A DNA stretch of 64,000 nt, taken from the NCBI GenBank assembly GCA_002409595.1, contig DHNQ01000010.1, positions 1-64,000 of the forward strand, written 5' to 3'. This DNA comes from Dysgonomonas sp. UBA5412. GTDB lineage: Bacteria > Bacteroidota > Bacteroidia > Bacteroidales > Dysgonomonadaceae. The notes below the pieces were generated by a model. The model did no database searches, was not told the origin of the DNA, and saw nothing but the letters and a program-made list of their open reading frames with translations. The position numbers and the translations under genes were made by a program. Numbering within the stretch: position 1 is the first letter of the stretch; each line of letters begins with the position of its first letter. Positions 33,332 through 42,160 of the stretch are shown in pieces.

Positions 33332-34186
33332 TTATTCTATTATTTTTCTGTATATATTTTTGATAAATTCGGGTGTTATACTTTTTAATCTTCCTTTTAG
33401 GGATTTATCCCCATAAAGAAGAATCTCAAGCCTTCTTTTATGTTTTGTGAAAGGAATTGTAAATTTATAGTTGAAATATTTATCATATTCATTTATAAAT
33501 TCTATCACTTTTTTACATTGTTCTTCTTCACTCATTTTAGACCATTGCCCGTTGTCGTGTATGCGATAGGCGGAGGTTACTTCTTTGAGATATAGAAGTG
33601 GTCCGAATTGCCCCATGTACATTCCTAACATCCAATCTGCAATATCCATATCGAAAAGTTTCGGGTCTAAGTTACGTATTAGGTCGCCTCTGAACATACA
33701 GCAAGACAAATTTCCAATACGGTTTCCTAATGCCAATTCTTCTGTGGTAACTATTTGATAATCCTTGTTATCTGTCCATTCAAAAATTTCCTCTCTGTTT
33801 TGATCTTCAAAGAGTCTTATATGTCTGTTATAACTCATAGAAGCTGCAGATTGTTCTGTAAGAAGGTCTATATGGTTTTGTAAGTGATTTATTTTCACCC
33901 AATAGTCATCGCCTTCCATTATGGCTACATAATCGCCGGTACAAGCTGCAAAAGCTTGTTGATAGTTTTTGTTATAACCAATATTTTTATCTTTAGGCAA
34001 GTAAGTAAATCTGAAGGATGTTTTATTCTCGTATTCTCTTATAATATCGACGGTATTATCAGGAGAGCAATCGTCGGCAACTATAATCTCGACCTCATGC
34101 TCTGTTTTTTGCATCAGTATGCTTTCCAGAGCTTGACATATATATGCTGCGTGATTGTATGTGATGAGAATAACGTTTATCTTCAT
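33332..34186 (-). CDS. Family 2 glycosyltransferase
   Basis: The 284-residue protein (from the ATG at 34186; the 34201 TTG adds 5 residues) opens MKINVILITYNHAAYICQALESILMQK and has IIVADDCSPDNTVDIIREY. Its donor site reads AIMEGDDYWVKINH, with GDDYW as the metal-binding part. A CMFRGDLIRNL helix and an Arg-His motif (YRIHDN) lie in the second half. Its relative in the window is 29565-30443. Its gene is 4 bases downstream of the DegT stop in transcription order, so translation may be coupled. Confidence 0.82.
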   Translation of the reverse strand: MKINVILITYNHAAYICQALESILMQKTEHEVEIIVADDCSPDNTVDIIREYENKTSFRFTYLPKDKNIGYNKNYQQAFAACTGDYVAIMEGDDYWVKINHLQNHIDLLTEQSAASMSYNRHIRLFEDQNREEIFEWTDNKDYQIVTTEELALGNRIGNLSCCMFRGDLIRNLDPKLFDMDIADWMLGMYMGQFGPLLYLKEVTSAYRIHDNGQWSKMSEEEQCKKVIEFINEYDKYFNYKFTIPFTKHKRRLEILLYGDKSLKGRLKSITPEFIKNIYRKIIE

Positions 34187-34213
34187 TATAGTTTGTATCA
34201 ATTAAAATATTCT

Positions 34214-35074
34214 CTAAGAGAAAATTTTACGGAGTGCTTTCTGTACACATCTGATTGGGTACAGAATGATCCTACCTATTTTATATTCGGTAGATTTTTT
34301 ATACATATCCGATTCCTTCTTGTAAAAGTCTGCTTCTATATGATCTCTGATCGGATTAAAATATTCAAGATACAAAGGTACATGATTCTTGAAGATTTGA
34401 AGAAGTAAACGTTCATTTTTCTCTTTATTTATAGATGTAGATCTTGAATTTGCTTTGATTCTATAAAAGAAGAGAAATTCGTTTATTTTTACAACTTTGT
34501 CTTCTGCTTTCAGAAAAGTTAGCCAAAAATCCCAATCTTCCAGTCCTGCAGTCATATTGGGGTTGAAGCCTGCCGTGTTGAGAAAGTCCGTTCTTCTGAA
34601 AATAGCAGATACAAAAATCTGATTTTCAACCAGCATATTTTTATAACTGTAATCTTGCAAGATTAACTTTTCGTCTTTTGCGTCGAAAAGGATCAGATTA
34701 CTATATACTAATTTTGTTTCATTGTCATGGCTAAATATTTCCAGAGCTTTCTGTATATATTTACTGTCTATTTTATCATCGCCATCCAATGGTAATATAT
34801 AGTCGCCTTCTGCTTGCTTTATACCATAATTGCGAGTGTCCGCAACACCACTGTTTTCTTTCTTGAAGTATTTGAATCTGGAGTCCTTTTCGACCCATCG
34901 TTTTGCAATCTCTTCGGTGTTGTCCGGCGATCCGTCATTTACTATAATGCACTCCCAATACTGATACTCTTGTTCGAGTACAGATTGCAATGTCTCTGAC
35001 AGATATTGTGCTTGATTGTAACAAGGAACAATTATTGAGATAGTTGGGGCTATATTAATCAAATGCTCAGCCAT
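34214..35074 (-). CDS. Family 2 glycosyltransferase
   Basis: The 286-residue protein has TISIIVPCYNQAQYLSETLQSVLEQ, CIIVNDGSPDNTEEIAKRW, a NYGIKQAEGDYILPLDGDDKIDSKY donor-binding block (DGDD) and the GLEDWDFWLTFL motif that usually marks catalysis in this family. The C-terminus has RKIFS and little else. Its 5' end overlaps the 35059 gene by 16 bases, typical of tight operons. It most resembles WcaA/Glyco_tranf_2_3 O-antigen transferases; sugar specificity is unknown. Confidence 0.85.
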   Translation of the reverse strand: MAEHLINIAPTISIIVPCYNQAQYLSETLQSVLEQEYQYWECIIVNDGSPDNTEEIAKRWVEKDSRFKYFKKENSGVADTRNYGIKQAEGDYILPLDGDDKIDSKYIQKALEIFSHDNETKLVYSNLILFDAKDEKLILQDYSYKNMLVENQIFVSAIFRRTDFLNTAGFNPNMTAGLEDWDFWLTFLKAEDKVVKINEFLFFYRIKANSRSTSINKEKNERLLLQIFKNHVPLYLEYFNPIRDHIEADFYKKESDMYKKSTEYKIGRIILYPIRCVQKALRKIFS

Positions 35075-35847
35075 TTCAGAAATCCTATTTTTTTTAGTAT
35101 TTTAATACTGCTTGAGCGTTTTAATTTATAGAGTTTTTGCTTATTCTCAATCCAGTCTTTATAAAGGCTATTGTATAACTTATATGATTGCGATATATGA
35201 TTGTTTCGTTCTTCCATCAATAAGTCCTGATTGTTTTTGTCAGAACTTATTCCATCAAGATAAAATATTGAAAAAGAGTTATTTATATGTTTATATGTAC
35301 AATTATACAGACAGACTGCATCCATAAAAAATGCCCAGTCGGAAACAATCTTCATCTTTTCAGAATATCCTCCATATTGGACGAGGAGTTGTCTCTTTAT
35401 GAATGATCCCGTATGTGGCAGAGTGTCTTCTGCAAAGTATTTGAAATCAGGAGTATCAGGATATGTTTTTTCAAAGCTTTTGTTATTTTTGGGATTGGAT
35501 ATTTCAAGATTGAAATAAATTAAATCTTCTCCGGTCAGATTATTTATTAATGAATTTAAATCTGCATTCTCTTTCAACTGATCTCCGCTGTTGAGAAAAA
35601 GTACATATTCGCCCTTTGCCATGTGTAAGCCTTTATTCATGGCATTATATATACCGGTATCCGGTTCGCTGCTCCAATGTGTAATATGTTGACCTAAACT
35701 ATTTATAACAGCAATACTTTCATCGGTAGAATTTCCATCAATAATAATATATTCAAAGTTCTCATTTCTCTGATTAACAACGCTATTTATGGTTTTTTTT
35801 AACCCTTCTGCATTGTTGTAATTTATTGTTATGATTGAAAGTTTCAT
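35059..35847 (-). CDS. Family 2 glycosyltransferase
   Basis: The 262-residue protein shares MKLSIITINYNNAEGLKKTINSV and YIIIDGNSTDES with the 28736 enzyme. The AMNKGLHMAKGEYVLFLNSGD block is the donor and metal site, and VSDWAFFMDAV gives the second conserved Trp-Asp region. The length is at the short end for GT2. Its start overlaps the stop of the 35844 GT4 gene by 4 bases (ATGA type). A basic C-terminus (RSSSIKILKKIGFLKWLSI) could associate with the membrane. Donor unknown. Confidence 0.84.
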   Translation of the reverse strand: MKLSIITINYNNAEGLKKTINSVVNQRNENFEYIIIDGNSTDESIAVINSLGQHITHWSSEPDTGIYNAMNKGLHMAKGEYVLFLNSGDQLKENADLNSLINNLTGEDLIYFNLEISNPKNNKSFEKTYPDTPDFKYFAEDTLPHTGSFIKRQLLVQYGGYSEKMKIVSDWAFFMDAVCLYNCTYKHINNSFSIFYLDGISSDKNNQDLLMEERNNHISQSYKLYNSLYKDWIENKQKLYKLKRSSSIKILKKIGFLKWLSI

Positions 35848-37055
35848 TTATTCAAGATGCTTTTATAAAGTTCAATATATTTCTCCGTTTGTATGGTATC
35901 CGAAAATGTATTTTTCGCATAGTTACGGATGATATTCCTATCAAAGGTATATTTATTATTTAAAAAGTCATTAATGTTTTGAGATAAAGCTTCTTGGCTT
36001 ATGTCAGTTATTAATACTCCATTAGTGCCGGTTTTGATGTGTTCTGCCATACCTCCGTTATTAAAACTCATTACAGGTGTTCCGTTTGCAAAGGATTCGA
36101 TCATTACATTGGGTAGATTGTCCTCTCTCGATGGGATGATTGTTATATCCGCAGCAGTATATAGTTTATTGAGTTCTTGCGTGTCAGAAATTTGAGGATA
36201 GTGTCTGTGATTTACTTTTTTTATTAAATCTATTTCCTCTCCTCCGACAGTGAGAAGATTAAACTTATCTGGGTCAATCTGATTTATAGCTTGTAGCAAT
36301 AGATCGAAACCTTTTCTTCTGATGTCCAAGCCGGAAGATATAAAGAGGAGTGTCTTTTTTCCATTATTAAGATTAATTTTTTCTTTTTCTTCTAGATGGT
36401 TTAATCCTTGAAATTGCGAACTCGGCATGCCATTAGGGATAATATAATGTGGGTATCGTCCTAAAATTTCACTGTTTTCAGATTTTTCTTTCATCCATTC
36501 ACATAGACAAACAATGTGTATATTGTTTGATTTATGTATAGCTTTCAATTTTTGAAGATAAACCTCTCTATCTATTCTGCCTAGTTTTTCTTTATTTAAT
36601 ATTGCATCTTCTTCATAGTGAAATATTCCTTGAAATGGATTCATATCATGCAATGTCCAAACAATCGGCTTTTTTATTTTCTTAAAGAATGTCGGATAGT
36701 TTATAAATTCGGCAACCCAATGTAGATTAATAATATCAGCATCGTTTATCAGATTACTTTTTTCTATCCGATAAGAAGTAGTGGGAAATGTTGCTATTTC
36801 ATACGAAGAAGACATATAGGTTGGTACATTCTTGTGGTTCAATGCTTCAGGATTTCTTTCAAATCGTCCTTTAATTCGTGAAAGGAGAGATGTATCAGGA
36901 AGTATTGTATATACGGATTTATCATCTGATGTTGTATTATATTGCTGAAGAAAAACAGAATCAATATTTTCCTTATTGCGAAGTCCACTATGTAGCCTAA
37001 ATGCTGCAATTCCCGCACCACCGGTAGAGGCTGTTGATATATGGGCTATTTTCAT
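35844..37055 (-). CDS. Family 4 glycosyltransferase
   Basis: The 403-residue GT-B enzyme has MKIAHISTASTGGAGIAAFRLHSGL at the N-terminus, a WTLHDMNPFQGI acceptor-binding segment near residue 132, and a C-terminal donor domain with SSGLDIRRKGFDLLLQAIN, EDNLPNVMIESFANGTPVMSFNNGGMAEHI (the EX7E-type retaining motif), then GVLITDIS. These are the hallmarks of GT4 retaining transferases using nucleotide sugars. Starts with an ATG and overlaps the downstream GT2 gene by 4 bases. It alternates with GT2 enzymes, as in repeating-unit assembly. Confidence 0.88.
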   Translation of the reverse strand: MKIAHISTASTGGAGIAAFRLHSGLRNKENIDSVFLQQYNTTSDDKSVYTILPDTSLLSRIKGRFERNPEALNHKNVPTYMSSSYEIATFPTTSYRIEKSNLINDADIINLHWVAEFINYPTFFKKIKKPIVWTLHDMNPFQGIFHYEEDAILNKEKLGRIDREVYLQKLKAIHKSNNIHIVCLCEWMKEKSENSEILGRYPHYIIPNGMPSSQFQGLNHLEEKEKINLNNGKKTLLFISSGLDIRRKGFDLLLQAINQIDPDKFNLLTVGGEEIDLIKKVNHRHYPQISDTQELNKLYTAADITIIPSREDNLPNVMIESFANGTPVMSFNNGGMAEHIKTGTNGVLITDISQEALSQNINDFLNNKYTFDRNIIRNYAKNTFSDTIQTEKYIELYKSILNK

Positions 37056-37059
37056 TTGG

Positions 37060-37899
37060 TTATAGTTTTCTTCTCAGATTACCGAGGTACGAATTTATTT
37101 TCTCAAATTTCTTTAATCTTAAATACTTATTTTCTAATGTATCGTATTCTGATTTTCGGATAAAAGTTTCACAAAATAAATCTTCTAAATTAAGACCTCG
37201 TCGTTTTCCTGTTTCGATCAAGACAACCCAATGCCAATAATAAGCTTTTTCTATATTTTTGTTTGTAGAGATACCTCCTTTATGTATTCGATAATAATAC
37301 AAAGCTTCGTCTATATAATGTGTCTCTCCAACTTCATATAGTTTTAAATATAGATCTTGATCTACGGCTCTTTGAAGATATGGATCTATACCTACGGTTT
37401 GCATATATGAATCTTTTTTGAAAGAGGCAAAGTGTGATATTGAACCTTCCATATTGAAAAAATAAGGATCATTGTCTTTTATTTTTCTAGGTGCATCATT
37501 TCTTTGAATAATATTAAGATGCTCATCACAACGGTAAGATGTAGAATATATAAGGGATGCACTAGGTTTAATAGAATGTGCTTTGATCATTTTCTCTAAA
37601 GCATCATTAGCCAAAGCATCGTCCGGATCGAGGAATCCACAGATGCTACCAGTTGCATTATCTACGCATCTTTTCTTAGTATAGCCTGCACCTTGATTTT
37701 TGTCATTATATATAATCTTGATTCTTTTATCCTTATTGAGAGTTTGATATATGTCAGAAGATTGATCAGAAGAACTATCGTCAACAATTATAATTTCCCA
37801 ATTCTCGTAAGTTTGTTGATATACACTATCTAGTGCTTCAGATAAGTAAAGCCCATTATTATAATTTGCAATTAATATTGAGAAAAGAGGGGTATTCAT
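37060..37899 (-). CDS. Family 2 glycosyltransferase
   Basis: The 279-residue protein has LFSILIANYNNGLYLSEALDSVYQQTY, EIIIVDDSSSDQSSDIY, and NATGSICGFLDPDDALANDAL, in which DPDD is the metal-binding motif. The middle carries AVDQDLYLKLYEVG, the GT2 catalytic helix, and a late YRIHKGGIS. The end is charged (LRLKKFEKINSYLGNLRRKL). The spacing to neighbours is 4 and 3 bases. AT content looks higher here than in the flanking housekeeping genes, consistent with a horizontally acquired locus, but no formal calculation was done. Confidence 0.84.
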   Translation of the reverse strand: MNTPLFSILIANYNNGLYLSEALDSVYQQTYENWEIIIVDDSSSDQSSDIYQTLNKDKRIKIIYNDKNQGAGYTKKRCVDNATGSICGFLDPDDALANDALEKMIKAHSIKPSASLIYSTSYRCDEHLNIIQRNDAPRKIKDNDPYFFNMEGSISHFASFKKDSYMQTVGIDPYLQRAVDQDLYLKLYEVGETHYIDEALYYYRIHKGGISTNKNIEKAYYWHWVVLIETGKRRGLNLEDLFCETFIRKSEYDTLENKYLRLKKFEKINSYLGNLRRKL

Positions 37900-37902
37900 A
37901 AA

Positions 37903-39024
37903 CTAGCTTTTTCTATTAACGATATCAAAAATTAAAGAATTTAATTTTTGTAAATGTATTTCCATACAAAAATTATCTTTTATATATGTTCTACCATTTT
38001 TTCCCATATTTATAGCTTCATTCTGATTATCAAGTATGTATAACATGTTTTTAGCCATATTGTCCACATCATGTTCTTTTACTAAAAGTCCTGTTTTATT
38101 ATTTTCTACGACATCTGATATTCCGGCATGTATTGTCGATACAACAGGAAGGGCTGCTGCTGAAGCCTCCAATATAGCAACAGGAGTGCCTTCCATATCC
38201 CCATTGGATGCTGTAATTGAATGTTGAACATATGCTCTTACTTTAGAATAGTAAGGTATTAAATCCTTATGGGTACATCTACCAAGAAATACGATGTTGT
38301 CATTTAATTGTAGATAATAAGACAGATTTATACATGTATTCAATAATGGCCCTTCTCCAGCCATGTATAGCCTTGTTTCAGGATATTTCTCTAATACCTT
38401 TCTCAATGCTAATATTGTGTAGTATGGAGCTTTTTTGTCTACAAATCGTCCAACTGAAAGAAAAGAGTTTTCTGTATATGTTGGCTTGATATTGAAAAAA
38501 ATGTCTTCTGGCGCACATGGACTATAAGTAATCTTGTTGGGATTGCAGCCTAACGAAATTAATCTATTAATCATCGTTTTTGACACTGCAATTATTCCAC
38601 TGGCATATTCGAAAAGTGATTGGTACAAACTTCTATATGAATCTATAATTGATGTCTCCGAAATGTCATATCCATGAAAATTTACAATCAAAGGGATTTC
38701 CAACTCTCTGCAAATGTTCATTACTGCAACACCTGTTACTCCATATTCAGCATAAACGATATCGATCTTTTCTTTCTTAAAAGACTTAATCAGAGCCTTA
38801 TATGCAGGACTCATACTAGACTTATTCAATATAGTACTTTTTATATAATTTATCAGACGCTCCGTTTTTGATATCCATAATAATCCGGATCCTTCAAGAA
38901 AAGAAGGTAGCTCTCCCCCATAGTAAAATTTTACATTGGCATCAAAACCTTTTTTGTGATTCTGAATAAATGTTTCAGAATACGCATCTTGATTGGGAGA
39001 TAGCAGAGCCAGATTTATCTTCAT
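37903..39024 (-). CDS. Family 4 glycosyltransferase (WcaL/AmsK-like)
   Basis: The 373-residue GT-B protein has SETFIQNHKKGFDANVKFYYGGELP near the N-terminus, VYAEYGVTGVAVM, VNFHGYDISE, and a donor domain with SVGRFVDKKAPYYTILALRKV, YMAGEGPLLNTC, LGRCTHKDLIPYYSKVRAYVQHS and EGTPVAILEASAAALPVVSTIHAGISDVV, the EX7E-type motif. This set is typical of WcaL/AmsK-like enzymes that add hexoses to exopolysaccharide or O-antigen. No membrane helix. The 57-base gap before the next gene is one of the wider ones within the cluster. Confidence 0.87.
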   Translation of the reverse strand: MKINLALLSPNQDAYSETFIQNHKKGFDANVKFYYGGELPSFLEGSGLLWISKTERLINYIKSTILNKSSMSPAYKALIKSFKKEKIDIVYAEYGVTGVAVMNICRELEIPLIVNFHGYDISETSIIDSYRSLYQSLFEYASGIIAVSKTMINRLISLGCNPNKITYSPCAPEDIFFNIKPTYTENSFLSVGRFVDKKAPYYTILALRKVLEKYPETRLYMAGEGPLLNTCINLSYYLQLNDNIVFLGRCTHKDLIPYYSKVRAYVQHSITASNGDMEGTPVAILEASAAALPVVSTIHAGISDVVENNKTGLLVKEHDVDNMAKNMLYILDNQNEAINMGKNGRTYIKDNFCMEIHLQKLNSLIFDIVNRKS

Positions 39025-39081
39025 AATTAGTGCGAACGATATTTTATATCTCTTAATTTGAGATTTATTCCTTATTGAAAT

Positions 39082-39888
39082 CTAAAGTGATTTTTTTATT
39101 TTTCTGAATAGCCGTTTTCCCAGACTAAAAATATTGTTTTTTCTGAGAGTATATACTTCTTCCGTATTTTTATTAATCTCATTTTGGTTGAGATAATTAT
39201 ATCTAATTTGTATGAGTTCTCTTTCGTGTGCAATTTCTGCTACAAATCTACTAGAGATACCTCCATCTCTAAAATTAGCTAATATAGAATCAATAGGATG
39301 AAAATTCACTGATTTATGATAAAATTTATTCATTAAATCGTAATCGCTAGAATATTTGAATGTTTCATCAAATCCACCATATTGGTTATACAATTTTTTA
39401 GGAACAAACCATGTTGGATGATTTATTACGTACTCAGGAATGAAATCGTGATGTCGTCTACGTACACAAAACTCTTTCCATTCATTCAATTTTTTATTTT
39501 TTTTCCAAAGCCTTAAAAAACCATAATAAATAGTGTTGTCTTTTATCAAACCAGTACCGAGATAGCTATTAACTACAGTTTCAACAGTATGATCTTCATA
39601 CCAATCGTCTGAATTTATTATACCTATTAATGCCCCTGATGAGAGTGCGATGCCTTTATTCATTGCATTGTAAAGACCATTATCCTTTTCACTGACAATA
39701 TATTTTATCCTTTCTTTATATTTGTGGATTACATCTAGAGTGCCATCAGTAGAACCTCCATCTATAATTATATATTCAATGTTTTTATATGTTTGATTGA
39801 TTACACTTGTTATCGTTTTTTCTATAGTTTCCTCAGAATTTAAAGATACCGTTATTATGCTTACAAGTATATTATTCTTTTCATTCAT
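39082..39888 (-). CDS. Family 2 glycosyltransferase
   Basis: The 268-residue protein begins ILVSIITVSLNSEETIEKTITSVINQTYKNIEYIIIDGGSTDGT and has AMNKGIALSSGALIGIINSDDWYEDHT as donor/metal site. A SSDYDLMNKFYHK helix and NFRDGGISS close the catalytic domain. It is the nearest relative of the stray enzyme at 104-862. The C-terminus ends in a basic stretch (RLFRKIKKSL). It is 8 bases before the pyruvyl transferase gene in genome order, so co-transcribed. Confidence 0.86.
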   Translation of the reverse strand: MNEKNNILVSIITVSLNSEETIEKTITSVINQTYKNIEYIIIDGGSTDGTLDVIHKYKERIKYIVSEKDNGLYNAMNKGIALSSGALIGIINSDDWYEDHTVETVVNSYLGTGLIKDNTIYYGFLRLWKKNKKLNEWKEFCVRRRHHDFIPEYVINHPTWFVPKKLYNQYGGFDETFKYSSDYDLMNKFYHKSVNFHPIDSILANFRDGGISSRFVAEIAHERELIQIRYNYLNQNEINKNTEEVYTLRKNNIFSLGKRLFRKIKKSL

Positions 39889-39896
39889 ATTATAAA

Positions 39897-40859
39897 CTAT
39901 TTTTTTATTGATTCAAGTTTTTCTTGTATTTGGGTTCTGATGTTTTTCTTTATACTTTCTTTTAAAGGTTCTATATCTGGTGGTGTCGGATTCCAATTTA
40001 TAAAGAAGCGTACATAGAGAATTTGAACAATGCGTCTTGCTTTTAGTCCCCAACGCCCAAGACGTTTAAAATACCTTGTTGGGTATTTATATATTGGTAT
40101 CAAATTTTCTATGGCTTCATATCTGATTGGAGTGGCTTCTCTAGGAATTAATACAACAGGGATTCCCATTGCAATACATGGTCCTGCAACATGTAACCTG
40201 GAAGTGACAACTAATTTAGCTTCATCTCTTAGTGAATCTAAAAGTTCTATTGCAATATTGCGTTTAATATTATCAGGCAAAACAGACACCGTTTCATCAA
40301 CGACTTGGGTCTTAAAGATGGCTGATTTGTAAAGTTCGTTAAAATTCTTACCAAATAATCGATCTGGTTTTAGCCAAGCGGGTTCATCTATAAAAAATAC
40401 TTTCTTCCTTTTTGAAGAATTATCTCTACGAGGAAAAGTTAAAGTCAGGCATCGACTAAAATATGCATTAACTCCATTTCCTAGAAGAAAATTCATTGTC
40501 GATCTATCTCGACAACCGATAGGTCCATTTTTCTTTAGAAAAGAAATTATTTCAGATGAACCATAAAAATCTCTACTTTTAGCAGTATCTTCAATATGAA
40601 AGCCTATAAATAAAGGAAGTATCTGAGATGACGGCGGAAATGAGCATTGATAGTCATCAACAAAAAAATAACCTTGCATAATCAATAAAGCTAGATCTCC
40701 AGCATAAGAGTCTAGTTTATTTCTCTCTATATCTATTAAGTCTTTAGTTGGGAGAAATTGTTCGGTAGCTAGAGTTTGTATATGATCTCCTAAATTCCAA
40801 GAATTGGAATATGCTAACCGAGCATATTTAATTAAGGTCGTAGTTGTTTCCTTTATCAT
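39897..40859 (-). CDS. Polysaccharide pyruvyl transferase family protein
   Basis: The 320-residue product (from the ATG at 40859; a possible ATG at 40871 adds 4 residues) has the family traits SNSWNLGDHIQTLATEQFLP near the start, IGCRDRSTMNFLLGNGVNAYFSRCLTLTF, and VVTSRLHVAGPCIAMGIPVVLIPRE at the C-terminal half. Members add a ketal-linked pyruvate, with phosphoenolpyruvate as donor, to sugars of exopolysaccharides. The start overlaps the Wzt stop as ATGA, so the two are translationally coupled. Some members of this broad family are simple glycan modifiers of other kinds; the motif supports pyruvylation, not the sugar. Confidence 0.85.
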   Translation of the reverse strand: MIKETTTTLIKYARLAYSNSWNLGDHIQTLATEQFLPTKDLIDIERNKLDSYAGDLALLIMQGYFFVDDYQCSFPPSSQILPLFIGFHIEDTAKSRDFYGSSEIISFLKKNGPIGCRDRSTMNFLLGNGVNAYFSRCLTLTFPRRDNSSKRKKVFFIDEPAWLKPDRLFGKNFNELYKSAIFKTQVVDETVSVLPDNIKRNIAIELLDSLRDEAKLVVTSRLHVAGPCIAMGIPVVLIPREATPIRYEAIENLIPIYKYPTRYFKRLGRWGLKARRIVQILYVRFFINWNPTPPDIEPLKESIKKNIRTQIQEKLESIKK

Positions 40860-42142
40860 ATTTCCCTCCATATATTAGGCAAAAGGATCATACCTAAATG
40901 CCTAGCTTGTAATTTTCCTGATTTGTAAATATTATTTTCTTCAATATTAAGTTTAATTGCTGTTTCAAGATAATCCAATTTGGCCCCATATACATCATTC
41001 ATTGATAGACTTATACGATATTCTCCTATTTGAAGAGGTAGGCTGTCGAATACGCATGATATTGTATTTAAATCTTCTTTTAAAATAATTTCATTTTCTA
41101 GGCTGATCTCAGTATTTGTATGAGCAATTAGAAGTCCATCCTTATTATATATACTTAAAAATATCTTGGGATGTATAATTATTTCTTTGCTCTGAATCAA
41201 TAAATTAATTTGAACCCTATCTCCTGTAAGGATATTAGTTGTTATATTAGAGTTCTCCCTTTGAGTTCCTATTCTAATATCTTTAAAAAAAGCTGTTAGT
41301 TTATCAGTATTTCTGTCTCTCCAGTGCTCATTGTCTACATCATTACTATTCATCTCTAAATATGTATTAACGATAGTATCAATATTATCAACAGGATGAT
41401 AGATTTGACCGTCTTTTAATATAATTCCTTTATCACACAAAGCCTTTATGCTAGCCATATTATGACTTACGAATAAAACAGTTTTTCCCTCTCCTCTTGA
41501 TACATCTTGCATCTTCCCAATTGCCTTTTTTTGAAATTCAGCATCACCAACAGCCAATACTTCATCTACGACTAAAATTTCTGGTTCTAGGTGAGCTGCA
41601 ATTGCGAATCCCAGACGGACAGTCATTCCTGATGAGTAACGCTTAGTTGGAGTATCAATATATTTTTCAATACCAGCAAAGTCTATAATCTCATCGAGCT
41701 TACTTGTTATTTCTGCTTTTGTCATTCCCATTATAGAGCCATTCATGTATATATTTTCACGTCCGGTTAGTTCAGGATGAAACCCTGTTCCAACCTCCAA
41801 GAGAGATGCTATACGTCCTTTTGCTTTTATGCAGCCTGTTGTAGGAGATGTTACTCTTGATAGAAGTTTTAATAATGTGGACTTTCCCGCTCCATTTTTA
41901 CCTATAATACCAACGACATCTCCTTGTTTGATATCAAAGTTTATATCTTTTAAAGCCCAAACATATTTACTATTGGCTTTAGATGATCGATCATTGACTT
42001 CCCCAATTTTAAGATATGGATCTTCTTTTCCTCTGACAGTATGCCACCATCTATTGATATCATCCCTGATAGTACCTGTGCCTACAATGCCAAGACGATA
42101 TTGTTTTGATATATTTTCAAATTTTATTGCTGTTTCAGACAT
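40856..42142 (-). CDS. wzt: ABC-exporter ATPase with C-terminal glycan-binding domain (Wzt)
   Basis: The 428-residue protein energises export of a finished glycan. The ABC domain has Walker A GKNGAGKST (81-89), signature SSGMT (170-174) and Walker B ILVVDE (189-194). After about residue 250 comes a beta-rich Wzt_C-type domain (QINLLIQSKEIIIHPKIFLSI and CVFDSLPLQIGEYRISLSM), which in characterised O-antigen systems binds the terminal cap of the polymer. Pairs with wzm, which lies 18 bases upstream in transcription order. The coupled pyruvyl transferase downstream is the best candidate for making a cap. Confidence 0.92.
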   Translation of the reverse strand: MSETAIKFENISKQYRLGIVGTGTIRDDINRWWHTVRGKEDPYLKIGEVNDRSSKANSKYVWALKDINFDIKQGDVVGIIGKNGAGKSTLLKLLSRVTSPTTGCIKAKGRIASLLEVGTGFHPELTGRENIYMNGSIMGMTKAEITSKLDEIIDFAGIEKYIDTPTKRYSSGMTVRLGFAIAAHLEPEILVVDEVLAVGDAEFQKKAIGKMQDVSRGEGKTVLFVSHNMASIKALCDKGIILKDGQIYHPVDNIDTIVNTYLEMNSNDVDNEHWRDRNTDKLTAFFKDIRIGTQRENSNITTNILTGDRVQINLLIQSKEIIIHPKIFLSIYNKDGLLIAHTNTEISLENEIILKEDLNTISCVFDSLPLQIGEYRISLSMNDVYGAKLDYLETAIKLNIEENNIYKSGKLQARHLGMILLPNIWREI

Positions 42143-42160
42143 CTTTCTTAAATTATATCA

